A DNA stretch of 64,000 bases, taken from NCBI RefSeq assembly GCF_004798865.1, contig NW_025336346.1:9680572-9744571 (forward strand). Direction: 5' to 3'. This document shows, piece after piece, positions 27,395 to 39,559 of this stretch (positions are counted from its first letter, which is position 1; the number at the start of each line of letters is the position of its first letter). Source of the stretch: Varanus komodoensis (Eukaryota; Chordata; Lepidosauria; Squamata; Varanidae). A model generated the notes under the pieces. That model had not been told where the DNA came from. It ran no database searches and saw nothing but the letters and a program-made list of their open reading frames with translations. The position numbers and the translations under genes are program-made.

Positions 27395-29700
27395 TACATG
27401 ATATTATTATATTGCCCAATAGCCAAAGCTTTCTGGATGGTTTACAGCAGCACGTACAAATACAGGAAAATACAATAATAGAAATAACAGTGAAACATTA
27501 TAAAAATTACACTACAAATTTAAAACAGAATTTAAGTTGCTATAATAGCTTACACAAATTTAAGCATAAACCTGTCAGACAGCTGGCATATCATTCCAGT
27601 ATACTATCTAGAACTGATTAAATGTCCTTCCATAGAGGATAATTTTAACCTGATGCTGCCACATGAACCTCAGTGGGAAGTTTATTCCGCAACTGGGAGA
27701 CTTCCACTGATAAGGCTCTCCTCTTTGTCGTGACTGAGGAATTGGAAAAGTTACTGTTAGTCTGAATCTTGATCATAATGGCCGGGAAGCATTCCAACAA
27801 GTATTGCACTACCAAGCTGTTTAGGACTTTATAGGAGCAGCACTCCTTCAAGGACCTTACCCAGGAAAAGGCCTAAAATTATTGAGATCTTTCAGGTCTA
27901 GAAAGAGTTTATTCAGGAATGCCTCACCAGCCCGTTTTGGAAAGAGGCATTGCTCACCTCCCTGGAGAAGCCAATTGTTCTTTCCCTTATAGCTTTACTA
28001 ACAAAGAGGGGCAAGGATCCAATATAGCTGTGGTTACATAAGCCCCTTTTCTATAGTCTGATCTGTACAAACTGGAACTCATAAAAAGGACCAGGCTGTG
28101 TTCTTGGTACCTCTTCAGCTTCAGCTGCGGGAACACTGAAGTCTAAATTCCAGTGGATACAAGAGATTTTATCCTGGAAGAACCTAGGAAATACACTCTG
28201 GTGAGCCTCAGAATGGTCTAAGATGAGTTTGGGGCCAATTTGTAGTGACTGCAGATAACTCTTTAGAGTTCCCCTGGGTAAGAAAAGATTGACTACAGTC
28301 AATGAGGCATTGCTTCTTTACTGTTCTCAGTATGACTATATGCACATTCCAGGGTTCAGTTGCATCCTCTAGGAGTTTTCCTCAATCTGCATTCAGACAA
28401 TATCCTATTTCCTTCCATTGGTCTCTGTTCCAAGGCATACCATGGAGCCATACAAGCTGTACAGCAGAGAGGACTCTGGAGCAATTTTGTCAACTGCCTC
28501 TATATTCCAGAGCAGGGATTTGACAAGACTACCAGCCATAGCAGCTGGAAATGCCAAGACCGCTCTGGAAAGCCAACTGGATCTATCAGTCTCCATGGGA
28601 GACCATTTTAATAAGCTTCCATCCCTGCAGAGAGGACAAGTGAGAAAGATACAGGGGAAGGAAAGCCAGTGTGGTGTGGTGGTCAGACTGGGGACCTGGG
28701 TTCTAGTCCCCACTTGATCACGAAGCTCAGTGGATAACTTTGGGCCAGTCACTCAGTCTCAGCATAACCTATCTCACAATGTCATAGTGGGGATAAAATA
28801 CATCTAGGTAAGCTGCCTTGGGTTCCTCAAAAGAGACAAAATGGAGGATAGCAGTGAAATCTAGTAATGATAAAGTTAGTTAGTTTGACTCTCGACAGGT
28901 AATGATCTGACCATGACAAAGGAAGTGATTCAGAATCCCACATTTTCCAATTAGTATTCCCATGCCCAGCTAAACAAACAAGCAGATTTAGAATGTGCTT
29001 TACTTCATGTGGGGACACTCCCATGGCTGTCTTGGAGTCCATGAAATCCTGAGCCACCTCAGACACCCCAGGGGGACCTCAATATTGCAACCAAGACTAC
29101 CTCAGTCAGCTCAGGAGACTGTTGGGTCATGGGGTGGACAGTACCCCAACAGGATCCCCAGTCTGCCCCCCTGGCCCAACACAAGGTGCCAACATTCTGC
29201 ACCGGGAGTCGCATGGACAGGGAGCCTGGAGAGAGAAACAGAATTCATGTATACCCAAGAAACACCCCTTCTCTGATTCTCCACACTACCCGGATGCCAT
29301 ACCAAATCCCTCTGTGGGCAGAGCTGGGAAAGGCTGTTCTCCCGCCCATGTATCGATTGTACATGTCAGGTTGGTTGCTTCACCCACCAGTAAATCATGG
29401 CTGAGGGAAGTCTGATTGTGCACCAGTCTGGCATTTAAAAGCAGCGTCTGGAGACCCAGTGGCAAACCAACAGGGCAACTGGCAAACCTGCAGTTGCAAA
29501 GAAGGCTGAAACAGCACAGACATGTACTGTTCAGGCTGCATTCCCCATACCTATCTAGACCGGCACCCGAAGTCCCACCTCTGTCTACCCAGCACTATAC
29601 TAATTGCCTCCTCAGATGCCTTCCTTTGGTTCTACAACCCCCCTCCATGGCACAGACTCGGGCCCTGTAAAGAAGGAGTGAGTGCCCCCCCCCCCGTGTG
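27395..29700 (-). repeat. L2-clade LINE, minus strand, decayed, split by a SINE
   Basis: Read on the minus strand from 29.7 kb down. The endonuclease domain has its late motif WSDHYL at about 28900-28920. The linker before the reverse transcriptase (FFQDKISCIHWNLDFSVPAA) lies at about 28130-28190. The C-terminus and 3' UTR (KRRALSVEVSQLRNKLP) lie at about 27670-27730. The tail at 27395-27440 gives the complement of the GCTTTGGCTATTGGGC motif. Most of the reverse transcriptase is not visible. Many stops; old. Confidence 0.65.
28663..28860 (+). repeat. tRNA-type SINE (copy 2), inside the minus-strand L2
   Basis: AAGCCAGTGTGGTGTGGTGG, then GGGTTCTAGTCCCCACTTGA, then TTTGGGCCAGTCACTCAGTC and GTAAGCTGCCTTGGGTTCCT. 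This is the same family as at 15.8, 42.6 and 44.1 kb. It sits between two L2 pieces, so it inserted after the L2 did. Confidence 0.75.
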
Positions 29701-30530
29701 CTGAAACAGGCAGACAACAAAAATTAGCTAAGTTATTAGAAGGGTGGCCCCTGCATCCTTAACACATGCAAGGTGAGTTCGTGTCCTGGCACAATTCTAG
29801 CTGGAAGCTTCCAGTCTTTGAGTCCTTCAGGCTGGTGGACAAAGGCCTTCTGCACACCCACTCTGGGTGGCAGGCCTTTTAAATCAGTCAACCAATCAAT
29901 CAGGCAGGCAGGCCAGCCTGCCCCAAGGGAATTTCTCTTTTCTTGACAGCTCTGGAGTTTTTACACAAGACACAAAGGCTTTGCCCATGATAATGTGCCA
30001 TAAAGCACAGAATTTTAGCAAGGGAACCATCCTATTCTTGCAAGATCTTAAACCCACTCCACAAGCCAGGGCTGACAATCTTCCATACCAAGGCAATAAG
30101 TCCTAGCAAAATCCTTTCCATTACCTACACTGTTCTGAGAGCTTCATACTAATGTACGGTAGATAAACTCCAAAATAAATAAATAAAATATTATATCACA
30201 AGTATAAAGTGTTCAAGCAAGAAGGCATTGTACAGATCAAACAGAGGGATGGGGATAGAGCTGAGAACCACAGATACCTTTAGGATTAGCGATCTACAAA
30301 TCAGCAAATCTCAAGCCCTTCAAGGTGCTTCAATTTCCACCTTAAAGCTTGTTCTGACTTGGTTCATATGAGATAGCAAGCATTGTTGTTCTTGTTTTAC
30401 ATGAACATTAATTGCCCCAATGCATGCCTCAATCATGCATGTTTTTAATGTACACTTTATTTCATAAAAATTTTTTGAATGTATGCATTTTTGGAGTGCT
30501 CCATGAAATGCTTTACAGGCTCAAAAATAT
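29701..30530. other. No gene seen; unassigned non-coding DNA
   Basis: Begins just after a 12-base C run. It holds a small CAGGCAGG/AATCAATC tract near 29890-29920 and short chance ORFs. Confidence 0.5.
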
Positions 30531-30536
30531 ATAGAC

Positions 30537-30930
30537 TTTGACCGCAGATTGCATTCAACAACCTAGAGTGCTTGAGGTGCCAGCAAATCCACGACCAGGA
30601 GGTTTACCAGTTGCCAGCGGCCATCTTTTTGTGACTGGTTGCAGCTCTTCCCAACTGGAGACCGCAGAGGGCCATCACTGCCAAGCTCTGAGGAAGGACT
30701 TGGATGGGAGCTCCAGCACGACCGGGTGGTTGTGGCTCTTCGGAGCAGCCCTGTTGTCAGAAAGTATTCAGAACACTGGGAAGCGAAGCGTTGAGGGCAA
30801 GGAAGCCTTGGAGGCTACCAATAATGATGGCCGGGATCACCCACTGATGCCACAGCAAACAACAAACAGAGGGAGGGAGGACGTAACCCTGTATTCTTCT
30901 GCCTCAGCTGGTGGCAGTGCTGCACTCTAT
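30537..30930 (+). other. GC-richer segment with an open frame; unidentified
   Basis: A 161-codon frame (30538-31023) starts in this segment. The last third of the frame crosses a (TTA)n microsatellite (poly-Leu) and a LINE tail, so the frame as a whole is not a gene. The first 390 bases are GC-richer than their surroundings, with about ten CpGs. The predicted peptide has no domain I recognise. It could be a diverged repeat, a 5' non-coding exon region, or chance. Confidence 0.25.
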
Positions 30931-30932
30931 AC

Positions 30933-30934
<2 letters not shown>

Positions 30935-30968
<34 letters not shown>

Positions 30969-31055
30969 GAAACATTTCTATGCCGCCCCATTCGTCGAAG
31001 CCTCGGGGCGGCTCACAACATAAAATTAAAATACAAGAAATAACAACATGTTTAC
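30935..31055 (-). repeat. (TTA)n microsatellite plus LINE 3' tail, minus strand
   Basis: About eleven TTA units at 30937-30968, then ATTTCTATGCCGCCCCATTC and CCTCGGGGCGGCTCACAACA. This is the complement of a LINE 3' end with its GGCGGCATAGAAAT motif. Confidence 0.7.
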
Positions 31056-32339
31056 TCAGAGCTTACTTCCTGGTAGAAATGTATAGAATCGCAGCCTCAA
31101 GAAATCTGAAGTATGAATAAAACTGATAGCGATGTTCTGTAAATAGAGATTCACACACACACACGAGAGTATCTTCCTTCAAAAATGCCCTTAAGAAACC
31201 TAATGGAAAGCCAGTTTAGATGTAACCCATGCAAACCATACATTCCAAAGATGTCATGTGTTGCAGTATGTAAGCTGCACTTCCCGTTATACCTCCAAAT
31301 TTCAGGTTGGAATAAAATAAATGTATTTCATGGGCTAAATTGTTATGCCAGTCAGTTCGTTCATTATTGCTGCACCATAACATAACCAGAGGCAAGTACC
31401 CTTCTCCGGAGAGACAGCAAAATAATCTCCTTTTGAAAAATAAATTCAACACTTTGCTGTATGAATATTGAGAGCATGTAAATAAAGGATTGGGAGGTTA
31501 CAATAATTCTCAAGCAAGTTTCTATTTCGTGTCTTCTAAAATGAACCAAGTCTGTTCAGCTGTCAAAATACAAGAGACGTCTATTTTAGGAGGAGGAGAG
31601 TGCAGGAGAACTTCCCTGCATGGGTCACACAGCTCCAGAGGCTGGTGTCCTTCCAGAAATGCCTGGGGCGAGCTAGGGTAAGACTCGGGACAGTTCTCTG
31701 TCAGAGCCTGAGGATGATCCTGTGGAGACCTCTAGGCAAAGGGCTTCATGGTTCTGCTGCTGCTTGTGCATCTTAGCTAGGGATGCATATTTGTAGGTAT
31801 GCGTGACAAAGGCCGGCTGAGGCTTCCTACCCCATAGCTGGGAGTTCATGCATGAATTTCTGATCCCTTCTTTCGAGATAAACTCGTATCCCACTGTCCC
31901 AGAAAGGTCTTCTGCTGCTTGGGTTTTGTACTGTGCTCTGTTCTAGTTCTTTTGTTTTTCACAGCATAGACACCATCTTTTTCCCAACACTTGCCGTCTT
32001 GATATGAAAAGTTTGGCTATATTGGTCAGCATTTCTGTGTAAATTATAGTCATTGTTTCTAGGTGTATGAATTAGCACATCCATATTTTATGCCTATCCA
32101 TGTCATTTTCAGCCCCTGTTTTTGGTGACAGAAATGCCCATGCTGCTTTTATAGATTTGACCTTTGCTGAGGGTTTTGAGACTGTTGCTCCAGTATTTAA
32201 GAAGCCTTGGACTGCCACTTAACTATTCGTAGATGAACAATACACGTCAAACAGCATACAACAAACATGGTCTTAGGTGGATTCTGTTCTGGTTTTGTAC
32301 TGACAAGAACAAAATAAAACCAGTGCAATTGGTCTGAAA
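31056..32339. other. No gene seen; unassigned non-coding DNA
   Basis: At 31050-31105 is a worn palindromic piece (TTTACTCAGAGCTTACTTCC, then ATAGAATCGCAGCCTC) that recalls a Chompy-type MITE. Otherwise only chance ORFs. Confidence 0.45.
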
Positions 32340-32700
32340 GATCTACGTAGTACCACAGGTGTATCAAAAAAGGAAGGTTTTTGCTTGGCATCTGAAAATC
32401 AAGAAAACAGGAGCCTGGCGAATCTCAAAAGGTAGAGCATTCCAAAATTGGGATACCACCACAGAAAAGGCCCTTCTCTTTGCAGATTTCCCTGGGCAGG
32501 GAGTCTTGTAGGAGATGATCTTGGGCAATGGGCAGGTGAATATGGAGTAAGGCACTCCCTTAGAAATGCACTTGTGGCGTCACATAAAGTGACGTAAAAC
32601 CATTTCTGATGTTCAACAATGTTGCTAAAGATTCTTGGCTCTTGATAACTTAAACCTTTCCTCTTCATACCTTTAAAAAGCAAAGCTCTCATTCTGAGGC
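32340..32700 (-). repeat. L2-clade LINE 3' end, minus strand
   Basis: The minus-strand frame gives KRRAFSVVVSQFWNALPFEI followed by FRCQAKTFLF, the conserved C-terminal motif of L2-type ORF2. About 360 bases remain; old. Confidence 0.7.
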
Positions 32701-34779
32701 CTAAGTATGCATTACTAATGAATAGGCTATTTATCTGACAGGCCTAGTGAAATTCTAAAATTAGCACATGTTTATACTTTTGGAATAGAAATTACTTCAT
32801 TGCTGATATTATCTACTTTCCCATAAATTAGGATTCATTCTTAATTATGTCATTAAACATCCCTAACAAAACAGAACACGTAAAAATGTTTACACATATA
32901 CCTATCAGGCTGGATATGGTCATTTTGAATAATATAATTAAAGAGATAAATTACTCAAATGTTGCCAATTAAACTGAATTCTAGAAATCTAGAAGCATGT
33001 TTGATATGTATACCTTATGGAATAGGTTTTGCTTTTCAATTGATAAGTAAAACGTGTAGGTACATATTTGACCGGGAATAGTACAGCCTGTCATTGTCCA
33101 TTACTTAAGGGAACCATCCGGGGACCATAGCGTTTGCCTGCAGAGCCCTGGGCTGCTTTGGATCCAGCCTCAGAGCTGGGACTCGGCTGCATTCCTGCCT
33201 CCCTGACCCTTCATGGCCTGTGTGGGAAGTGCCACGCTGGCTGCTCTTTGAGGCTGGGCACGACCTCACAGACAGGTTAAAGGGGAGTTTTGGGGCGGAC
33301 AAATATCACCTCCACTGCTCCTGTTGCTCTGGTGTGGATGATGGGAGCCTCCAAGCTTGGGCACTTGTGCCCACCTCCACAGGACGAAGCTCTACATAAA
33401 TATTTTTCCCAGTAACAGGGACTTTAACTCAGCATTTTTCTTTCCATGCTTAGTCCTCTAAACCACTGTCTTTTATGCCAGTTGCCCAGACTTCATTGTG
33501 AACCTGTAACATCCCTTTGTTTCTCTTACTTATTTACATTTTTAATTTGTAATGATTTATCATGACTTGTTGGGCATTTGCATCCTAACGAGACATCCTT
33601 TCTTTTTTTAAGAAAAATGAGCTTTTTCTCAGTAGTCTTCCCAGCAAATCCAATAAGGCAAAATTACCCTTCTTCTAAAACTCCCCAATAACGGCATGCA
33701 GTAAAGAACCTGTGTTTTTCATTTGCTACTATACTGCTACTAAAATAGACGAATACTTCAAAATTGTCCATTTCAGCAAAGCTGTTTTGGAGCTGCCATA
33801 TTCAGTAATGTAAATGTTACTTAAAACACCCTTTTATTACAGTGGCTTAGTTCACAGAATGATTGTGACAGCTATAAGCTCTATGAAAAAAAAAAGAGTT
33901 AGGGTTAAAAATAACTTCAAGAGGCGGGGAAATGTGTTTTGCTTTGTCAATATATTAATGAAATTCAATAAGCATGCAAAGCAAAAGAAGGCCAGCTTTC
34001 ACCTATTGACCTCTTGCAAAATATAAAAACTTATCTTGAGCTCCTACATTTTTGAAGTGAGATGAAAGGCTATGCTTCAGTTTATCTCTTACCTTCAGAG
34101 CAAGCTTACTGATTGTTTGTCCTTATCACTTCAAGCCAGAAACTTATAGCGATTGCTAGACTCTCTAGCAACACAGTTTTAAATTCCTGATTTGGCAGGG
34201 GGTGGAGATTTCTTGTTTCCATTTAAACTGCTTTCATTTCAAAATGAAATCCCATTTAAACCCAGAGGTTTGGATTGAAGCCTGAGGATCAAAAGAAAAG
34301 GAGAGAAAAGTATTTTGGGTTTAACTTAAATTGGTTGCTGAAAAGGTAGCAGTGACATTTAATTGCTTTTCAGCTCCTCTTCCTTGTGTTCAGGCCAAGT
34401 GAAATCACCCGTCTCCCCCTGTGTTTGTAATAGGGCTTCTGTACATTTTAATATATTGTCTTAGCCTTGATCCATAACTTACTCTCCCCCCCTCTTCCCC
34501 CCGCACACACACTACACAGCAATAGCCTTTCCTCAAGCAAGTCCAGTATTTCAAATTGCAATCACATTAACTTTTAGAATTTCTATTCTTATTTTGATGG
34601 TTTCAAAAGGAATATCATGTATAATGCCACAGCCTTTATCCATCTAGTCCCGGACAAATGTAGTCATTTAATTAAGAAGTCGATAAACAGAGTAAGCTAA
34701 AATGACAGAAAATAGCACACATTCAGAAATGGAGAGGGAAAGTTGAATGCTCAACAGCATGCTGTGACAAGCTGGTGCA
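32701..34779. other. No gene seen; AT-rich unique-looking DNA
   Basis: No nameable repeat. A GC-richer patch lies at 33105-33400. The part at about 34540-34740 is repeat-free and AT-rich, a possible conserved non-coding element. Confidence 0.4.
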
Positions 34780-35085
34780 ACAGTTTGATGATAAAGATGC
34801 TCATGACTTGGACAACAGTTAATGGAATTCCCATTGCTAGAATGCATCTGGTTCAGCTTTAGAAGGAGTTTCAGTTGCCAAGGCCCAAGCCATGCTTGGC
34901 CGAGTCTGGTCAGTCACTTCTGCCTTTGATCTTTGTCCCTCATGGCTTATATGTCCACCTGGGTCCAGGAAATTCTTGATAGAGGAGGTAGGAAACAGGC
35001 CACTCCTGAAGAACTTAGTGTGAGCACAGATGATGGAAATAACTATAGTCCAATAGCCAACATCCCCTTCCTGGGAAGGTGCTTA

Positions 35086-35361
35086 AGAAACATAGAAACA
35101 GAGTGATGCAGAAGGGGCCTCCTGGGCCATCTAATCTGACCCCCAGCTCCAGCTGGCTCTGCTCATGACATGACTACCATGTGCATGTCCAGCCTATCCT
35201 TGAACACCCGCACCGATGGGACCTCAACCACCTCCCGTGGAAGCCCATTCCACACCCTCGGGGTCCTAACTGTCAGGAAGTGCTTCTGGCATCCAAAGTG
35301 AACCTTGGTTCCCTGAGCTTTGCTCTATTGGAACACGTCCTGCCCTCCTCTGCAGGGAAAA
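35086..35361 (-). repeat. CR1 LINE 3' end, minus strand
   Basis: AGAAACATAGAAACAGAGTG is the complement of the CR1 3' terminus. It is followed by the complement of the ORF2 C-terminus (in the antisense frame HVQPILEHPHRWDLNHLPWK). It closely matches the other orientation copy at 37660-37922, so both belong to one young subfamily. Confidence 0.8.
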
Positions 35362-36245
35362 GGGTGGGTGCTGTTCATACTGTATGGAATGAAACCGTAG
35401 AGACGTTTCAATCAGGCCTCAGCCATTGGCCATGCTATGGGATGACCTTTACCAAAAGAGGGCCGGGGGTAGTATATCTGTTGATTTTTATGGACCTCTT
35501 GTAAGCTTTCAATACCTGCTGCCAGCTTTGATATAGAATTCTTTTGGATAGGTGATCTGGATTAGGAGTTGGAGGCAGGACATTGCCTGCCATACAGTTT
35601 CATACCTACTTGTACGGCTGATTCCAGAATATGGTGCCAGAGGGGAAATTACTCTGTGCCCTGGCAGCTTGGCAATGGGGTTCCACAGGGCTCCGTATTG
35701 TGCTGTTCATCTTCCACATGAAAACAGTTGGGGAGGTTATCCAGAGGTATATTTTGAGGCGTCATCAGTATGTAGATAATACCAAGCACTATCTCCTTTG
35801 TTTTTTCATCAAGTCCAAGTGAGGCAGTAGATATTCGGAATCAGTTCCTGGGCATGGAAAAGACCAGGATGAAGGCCAGACGGAGATGTCCTTACTAGCT
35901 GGTCTCTCTGTCTGGCTAAGTGATGTCCAACCCATCCCAGGGAGGGTAACACTTCCTTTGAAGGGTCAGGTTCTCCGTTTGGGATGTCTTTGGATTCAGC
36001 ACTAGCACCAGAGGCATGGATGAACTTGAAGCAATGGAATATCTCTTATCAGCTTAGGCCAATGTACCAGCTGGATCTGGATGGAGATGGTCCTGCTACA
36101 ATTATCCATGCTCAAGTAAGCTCTCCTCTGGCTTAATGCAATGCTTTATATGAGGCATTTGAAAATGGCTCAGAAAATTCATCTGGTCCAAAAGAGAACA
36201 GCAAAATTGTTCACATGGATTGGCCAAGGTAATCATATTATGCCA

Positions 36246-37922
36246 GTAAGGAGGAAGGGGATTCAGTGACTGAGATGAGGGAACAGGCACAGATGCTAAA
36301 TGACTATTTTGCTTCTGTGTTCTCCCCAAAGCAGGATGGGGGAGATCCGCATGGGTGATCAGATGAGACCAGGGACTTAGGGGGCACAGATTAGAGTCAA
36401 CCCCCTAGAAGTCAAGGAGCTCCTCAGGGCACTAGATGTTACAAAGGTGCCAGGCCCTGACGGGTTATATCCGGGGGTCCACTTGCGCTCACTGGCCTCC
36501 ATTTTTGAGGCCTCATGGAGAACGGGTGAGGCCCCAGAGGACTAGATGGTGGCGTCAGCGGTCCCAATTTTCAAAAAGGATAGCAAAGGAGACACAGGGA
36601 ATTACAGACCAGTTAGCTTTACATCCATTGTGGAAAGACAATGGAAAGGCTCATCATAGCGTGAGATCCAGTAAACCTAGATAGGGAAGGGAGGTTGGCA
36701 GCCACACAACAGTTTCTGCAAAAACCAAAAACAGGTCCTGCCAGATGAACCTTGTGGAATTCTATGACAAGGTTTCAAGGTGGCTAGATGGGGGTGCATG
36801 TGGTTTACCTGGATTTCAGCAAGGCCTTTGACAAAGTGTCCCATGATATCCCGGTTGGGATAGTTCTGGGATAGACCGATGCACTGTCTGTTGGATTAGG
36901 GCATGGTTGACTGACAGAAAGCAGAGGATAATCATTAGTGGGGAATCATCGGGGTGGTGGCCAGTGACAAGCGGGGTCTCCCAGGGCTCAGTCCTGGGAC
37001 TGATCCTGTTCAATCTTTTCATCAGCCACATGGAAGAAAGGATGACCAGTCTGCTGATCAGATTTGCAGATGATACTAAAATGGGGGCAGTGGCCACAAC
37101 TGAGGAGCAGGTACTTCAGATCCAGAAGGATCTGGACAGACTATGGAAGTGGGCAGGGGACAACAGGATGGCATTCAGTGTGGATAAGTGCAAGGTCTTG
37201 CACTTGGGGCATAGGAATGGGTGTCATGAGTACAGGTTAGTGGACAAGTATCTGAAGAGCAGCACTCATGAAATTGGCTAAGTGTGAGTCAGCAGTGTGA
37301 CACAGCAGTCAAGAGGGCAAACGCCACCCTTGCTTGCATAGCCAGAAACATGGCTTCTAGATCAAGGAGGCATTACTACCACTCCATACGACTCTGGTGC
37401 GCCCGCAACTGGAGCATTGTGTTCAGTTCTGGGCTCCACATTAAAGGAAGGATATAGCCAAGTTAGAGTCAGTGCAGTGTAGGGCCACAAGAATGGTGGC
37501 CGGGTTGCAGGGAAAGCTGTATGAGGCGAGACTGAGGGAAATGGGTCTTTTCAGCATGGAGAAGAGGCGACTCCAAGGGGATCTATTGGCGACATGTAGG
37601 TACATGAGGGGGTGTCACACAGAGGTGGGCAGAGACCTGTTCTCCCCTGCAGAGAAAGGCAGGACGCGCTCCTACTGAGCCAAGCTCAAGGAACCCAGGT
37701 TCCATTTGGATGCCAGGAAGCACTTCCTGACAGTTAGGACCCTGAAGGTGTGGAATGGGCTTCCACGGGAGGTGGCTGAGGTCCCATCGGTGAGGATGTT
37801 CAAGGATAGGCTGGACATGCACATGGTAGGCATGTCATGAGTGGAGCCGGCTGGAGCCAGGAGTCAGACTAGATGGCCCGGGAGGCCCCTTCTGACTCGC
37901 TCAGTTTCTCTGTTTCTATGTA
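36246..37922 (+). repeat. CR1 LINE, 5'-truncated, with reverse transcriptase remnants
   Basis: About 1.7 kb of ORF2 and the 3' UTR. The frame 36907-37281 gives VTSGVSQGSVLGLILFNLFI and then RFADDTKMGAVAT, the reverse transcriptase motifs including the FADD catalytic box at 37063-37074. The upstream part reads KVPGPDGLYPGVHL, an early RT motif. The 3' end (TCTCTGTTTCTATG) is typical of CR1. It has several frame breaks and sits inside an older L2. Confidence 0.85.
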
Positions 37923-38867
37923 ATGTTCATTTCCAAGCCCAAGTGCTATCATTCGCATCCAAATCCTAAATGGTTTGGGGCCAGCAGGATTTTCTTCTCT
38001 CATATACCTGCCCAAACCCAATGATCACCTTCAGATGCTCTTTTACGAAATGAAGTGAGGTGGGTGGGTACTAAGAAGAGGGTCCATTCTGGTGTGTCGC
38101 CGCAGTGAGTGTGCTTTTCAGAGAGGCTCTCCTGGTCCCTGCACTGCGGGCTCTTTGGCATCAGGTGAGCAGCTTCTTATTTTCTCAGTGATTTTGGTCT
38201 TCCAGCTTCTGTTTCTTTCAAATCCATTACTGTATTTAAATCTTCATACTATTGCTTTATTTCATTTCATTTTTATATTCATTTTGGTTTCATTATACTG
38301 AACTTTTAAATGTTCAGACTTTTATATTGTGCTTTATTATGGTATGTTTTATGGTTTTAATTCCTGCAAACTGTCTAGAGAGCTTTGGCTATTGTGTGGC
38401 ACTGAAATGCAATAAAACAAACAAACAAACAATAGTTGTGAACACATATTGCTGACTTCCTTCACAATTGCAAAAGCATGGGACCAAAGAAGTGTAGCAG
38501 AAGGAGAAAATGCATTTGGGCTTTTTCATAAACTTCTGCACAAGAGTTAGGGGAAGATATAACTCAGGGAGCTATTGGGAGCTTGCATTGCAACATAAGT
38601 AAGAGTGAATAAGAAAATTACATGCTGTGGTGCTTAAATTCTATTCCAAATATTTGAAAAGGTTTTGAGAAAAAACTTGTTCAACATTTTGCACAAGAAT
38701 TTCTTCTCATACAACTGTTCTTCTCTCAAACTACAAACAGTCCTTGCCTTGCATGTATGCACTGGGTTTTCCACTAGTGGAAGAATTGCTTTCAATGCAG
38801 TACACTAGCTGAACTGTGTATCTAAGGTTTACAAACATAGGAGGGATATGCAGTAAAATACATAATA

Positions 38868-39215
38868 CTGAGCCTCAGTTCCCAGTTCCTCAGTCCTATC
38901 CATGACAGCCCTGCTCAGCTTTTGCAAACTCAAGGCCGTGGCTTCCTTTATGGAGTCAATCCATCTCATATTCAGTATTCCTTTTCTTCTTCTGCCTTCA
39001 GCTTTTCCTAGAATGATTCTGAGTGTTGCCTTCTCATGATGTGCCCAAAATATGACAGCCTCAGTTTTGTCATTTTTGCAAAGCTCTGGCTCTGGCTTGA
39101 TTTGATCTAGGACACACTTGCTTATCTTTCTGACATTCCAGGGTATTTGCAAAGCTCTCCTCCAGCACCATGTTTTGAATGCATCGGTTTTCTTCCTGTC
39201 AGTTTTCTAGATTGG
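38868..39215 (-). repeat. RTE/BovB LINE fragment, ORF2 C-terminus, minus strand
   Basis: The minus-strand frame 39152-38829 gives WAHHEKATLRIILGKAEGRR and KGILNMRWIDSIKEATALSL. This is the well-known BovB ORF2 C-terminal region. About 350 bases are retained. BovB is abundant in squamates and patchy elsewhere, which is the main lineage clue in this window. Confidence 0.8.
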
Positions 39216-39559
39216 GAATGTTAAATGACAAACAAGGAACACACTGTCTCTTTTTTATTAAGGAAGAAAAGAACACCACCTATTTTACTCAGTGATACTA
39301 AATGCCTATATTTTGAAGGTCGGTTTGGCATCTGCTAATCTCTGGATCGTTAATACTATTTCAGAAATTTGTTACCATAAATATATGGTAGTGAACACAC
39401 CAATGTTTGATGGGGTGGTCCCTACAGTCTTGCAAGTGGCACTGGTGCAAGCACTGCTGGGATAAAGCTCTATCTGGATCCAGAGATATAGGCCAAAAAT
39501 TGCCAAGTCACAAGTTTCCCTTTCTTGAGTAACATGCTCAGGAAAGTGATGGTGTCTCA
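39216..39559. other. No gene seen; non-coding DNA between LINE fragments
   Basis: AT-rich with no recognised feature. Confidence 0.5.

Larger units (their letters stand above)
34780..38435 (+). repeat. L2-clade LINE, interrupted by two CR1 copies
   Basis: The visible L2 pieces are about 34780-35085 (ending NNYSPIANIPFLGRCL), about 35362-36245 (FQSGL; then QYVDNTK, a worn form of the QYADDTQ catalytic motif) and about 37923-38435 (LNGLGPAG, then the 3' UTR with GAGAGCTTTGGCTATTGTGT and AAACAAAC tail). All three are in the same order and strand, so they are one element opened by insertions. Many stops; old. Confidence 0.7.

Noticed and set aside
36907-37281. A reverse-transcriptase ORF that might be taken for a host gene
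   Set aside because: It is a fragment of a 5'-truncated CR1 LINE with the usual 3' end and no host gene structure.
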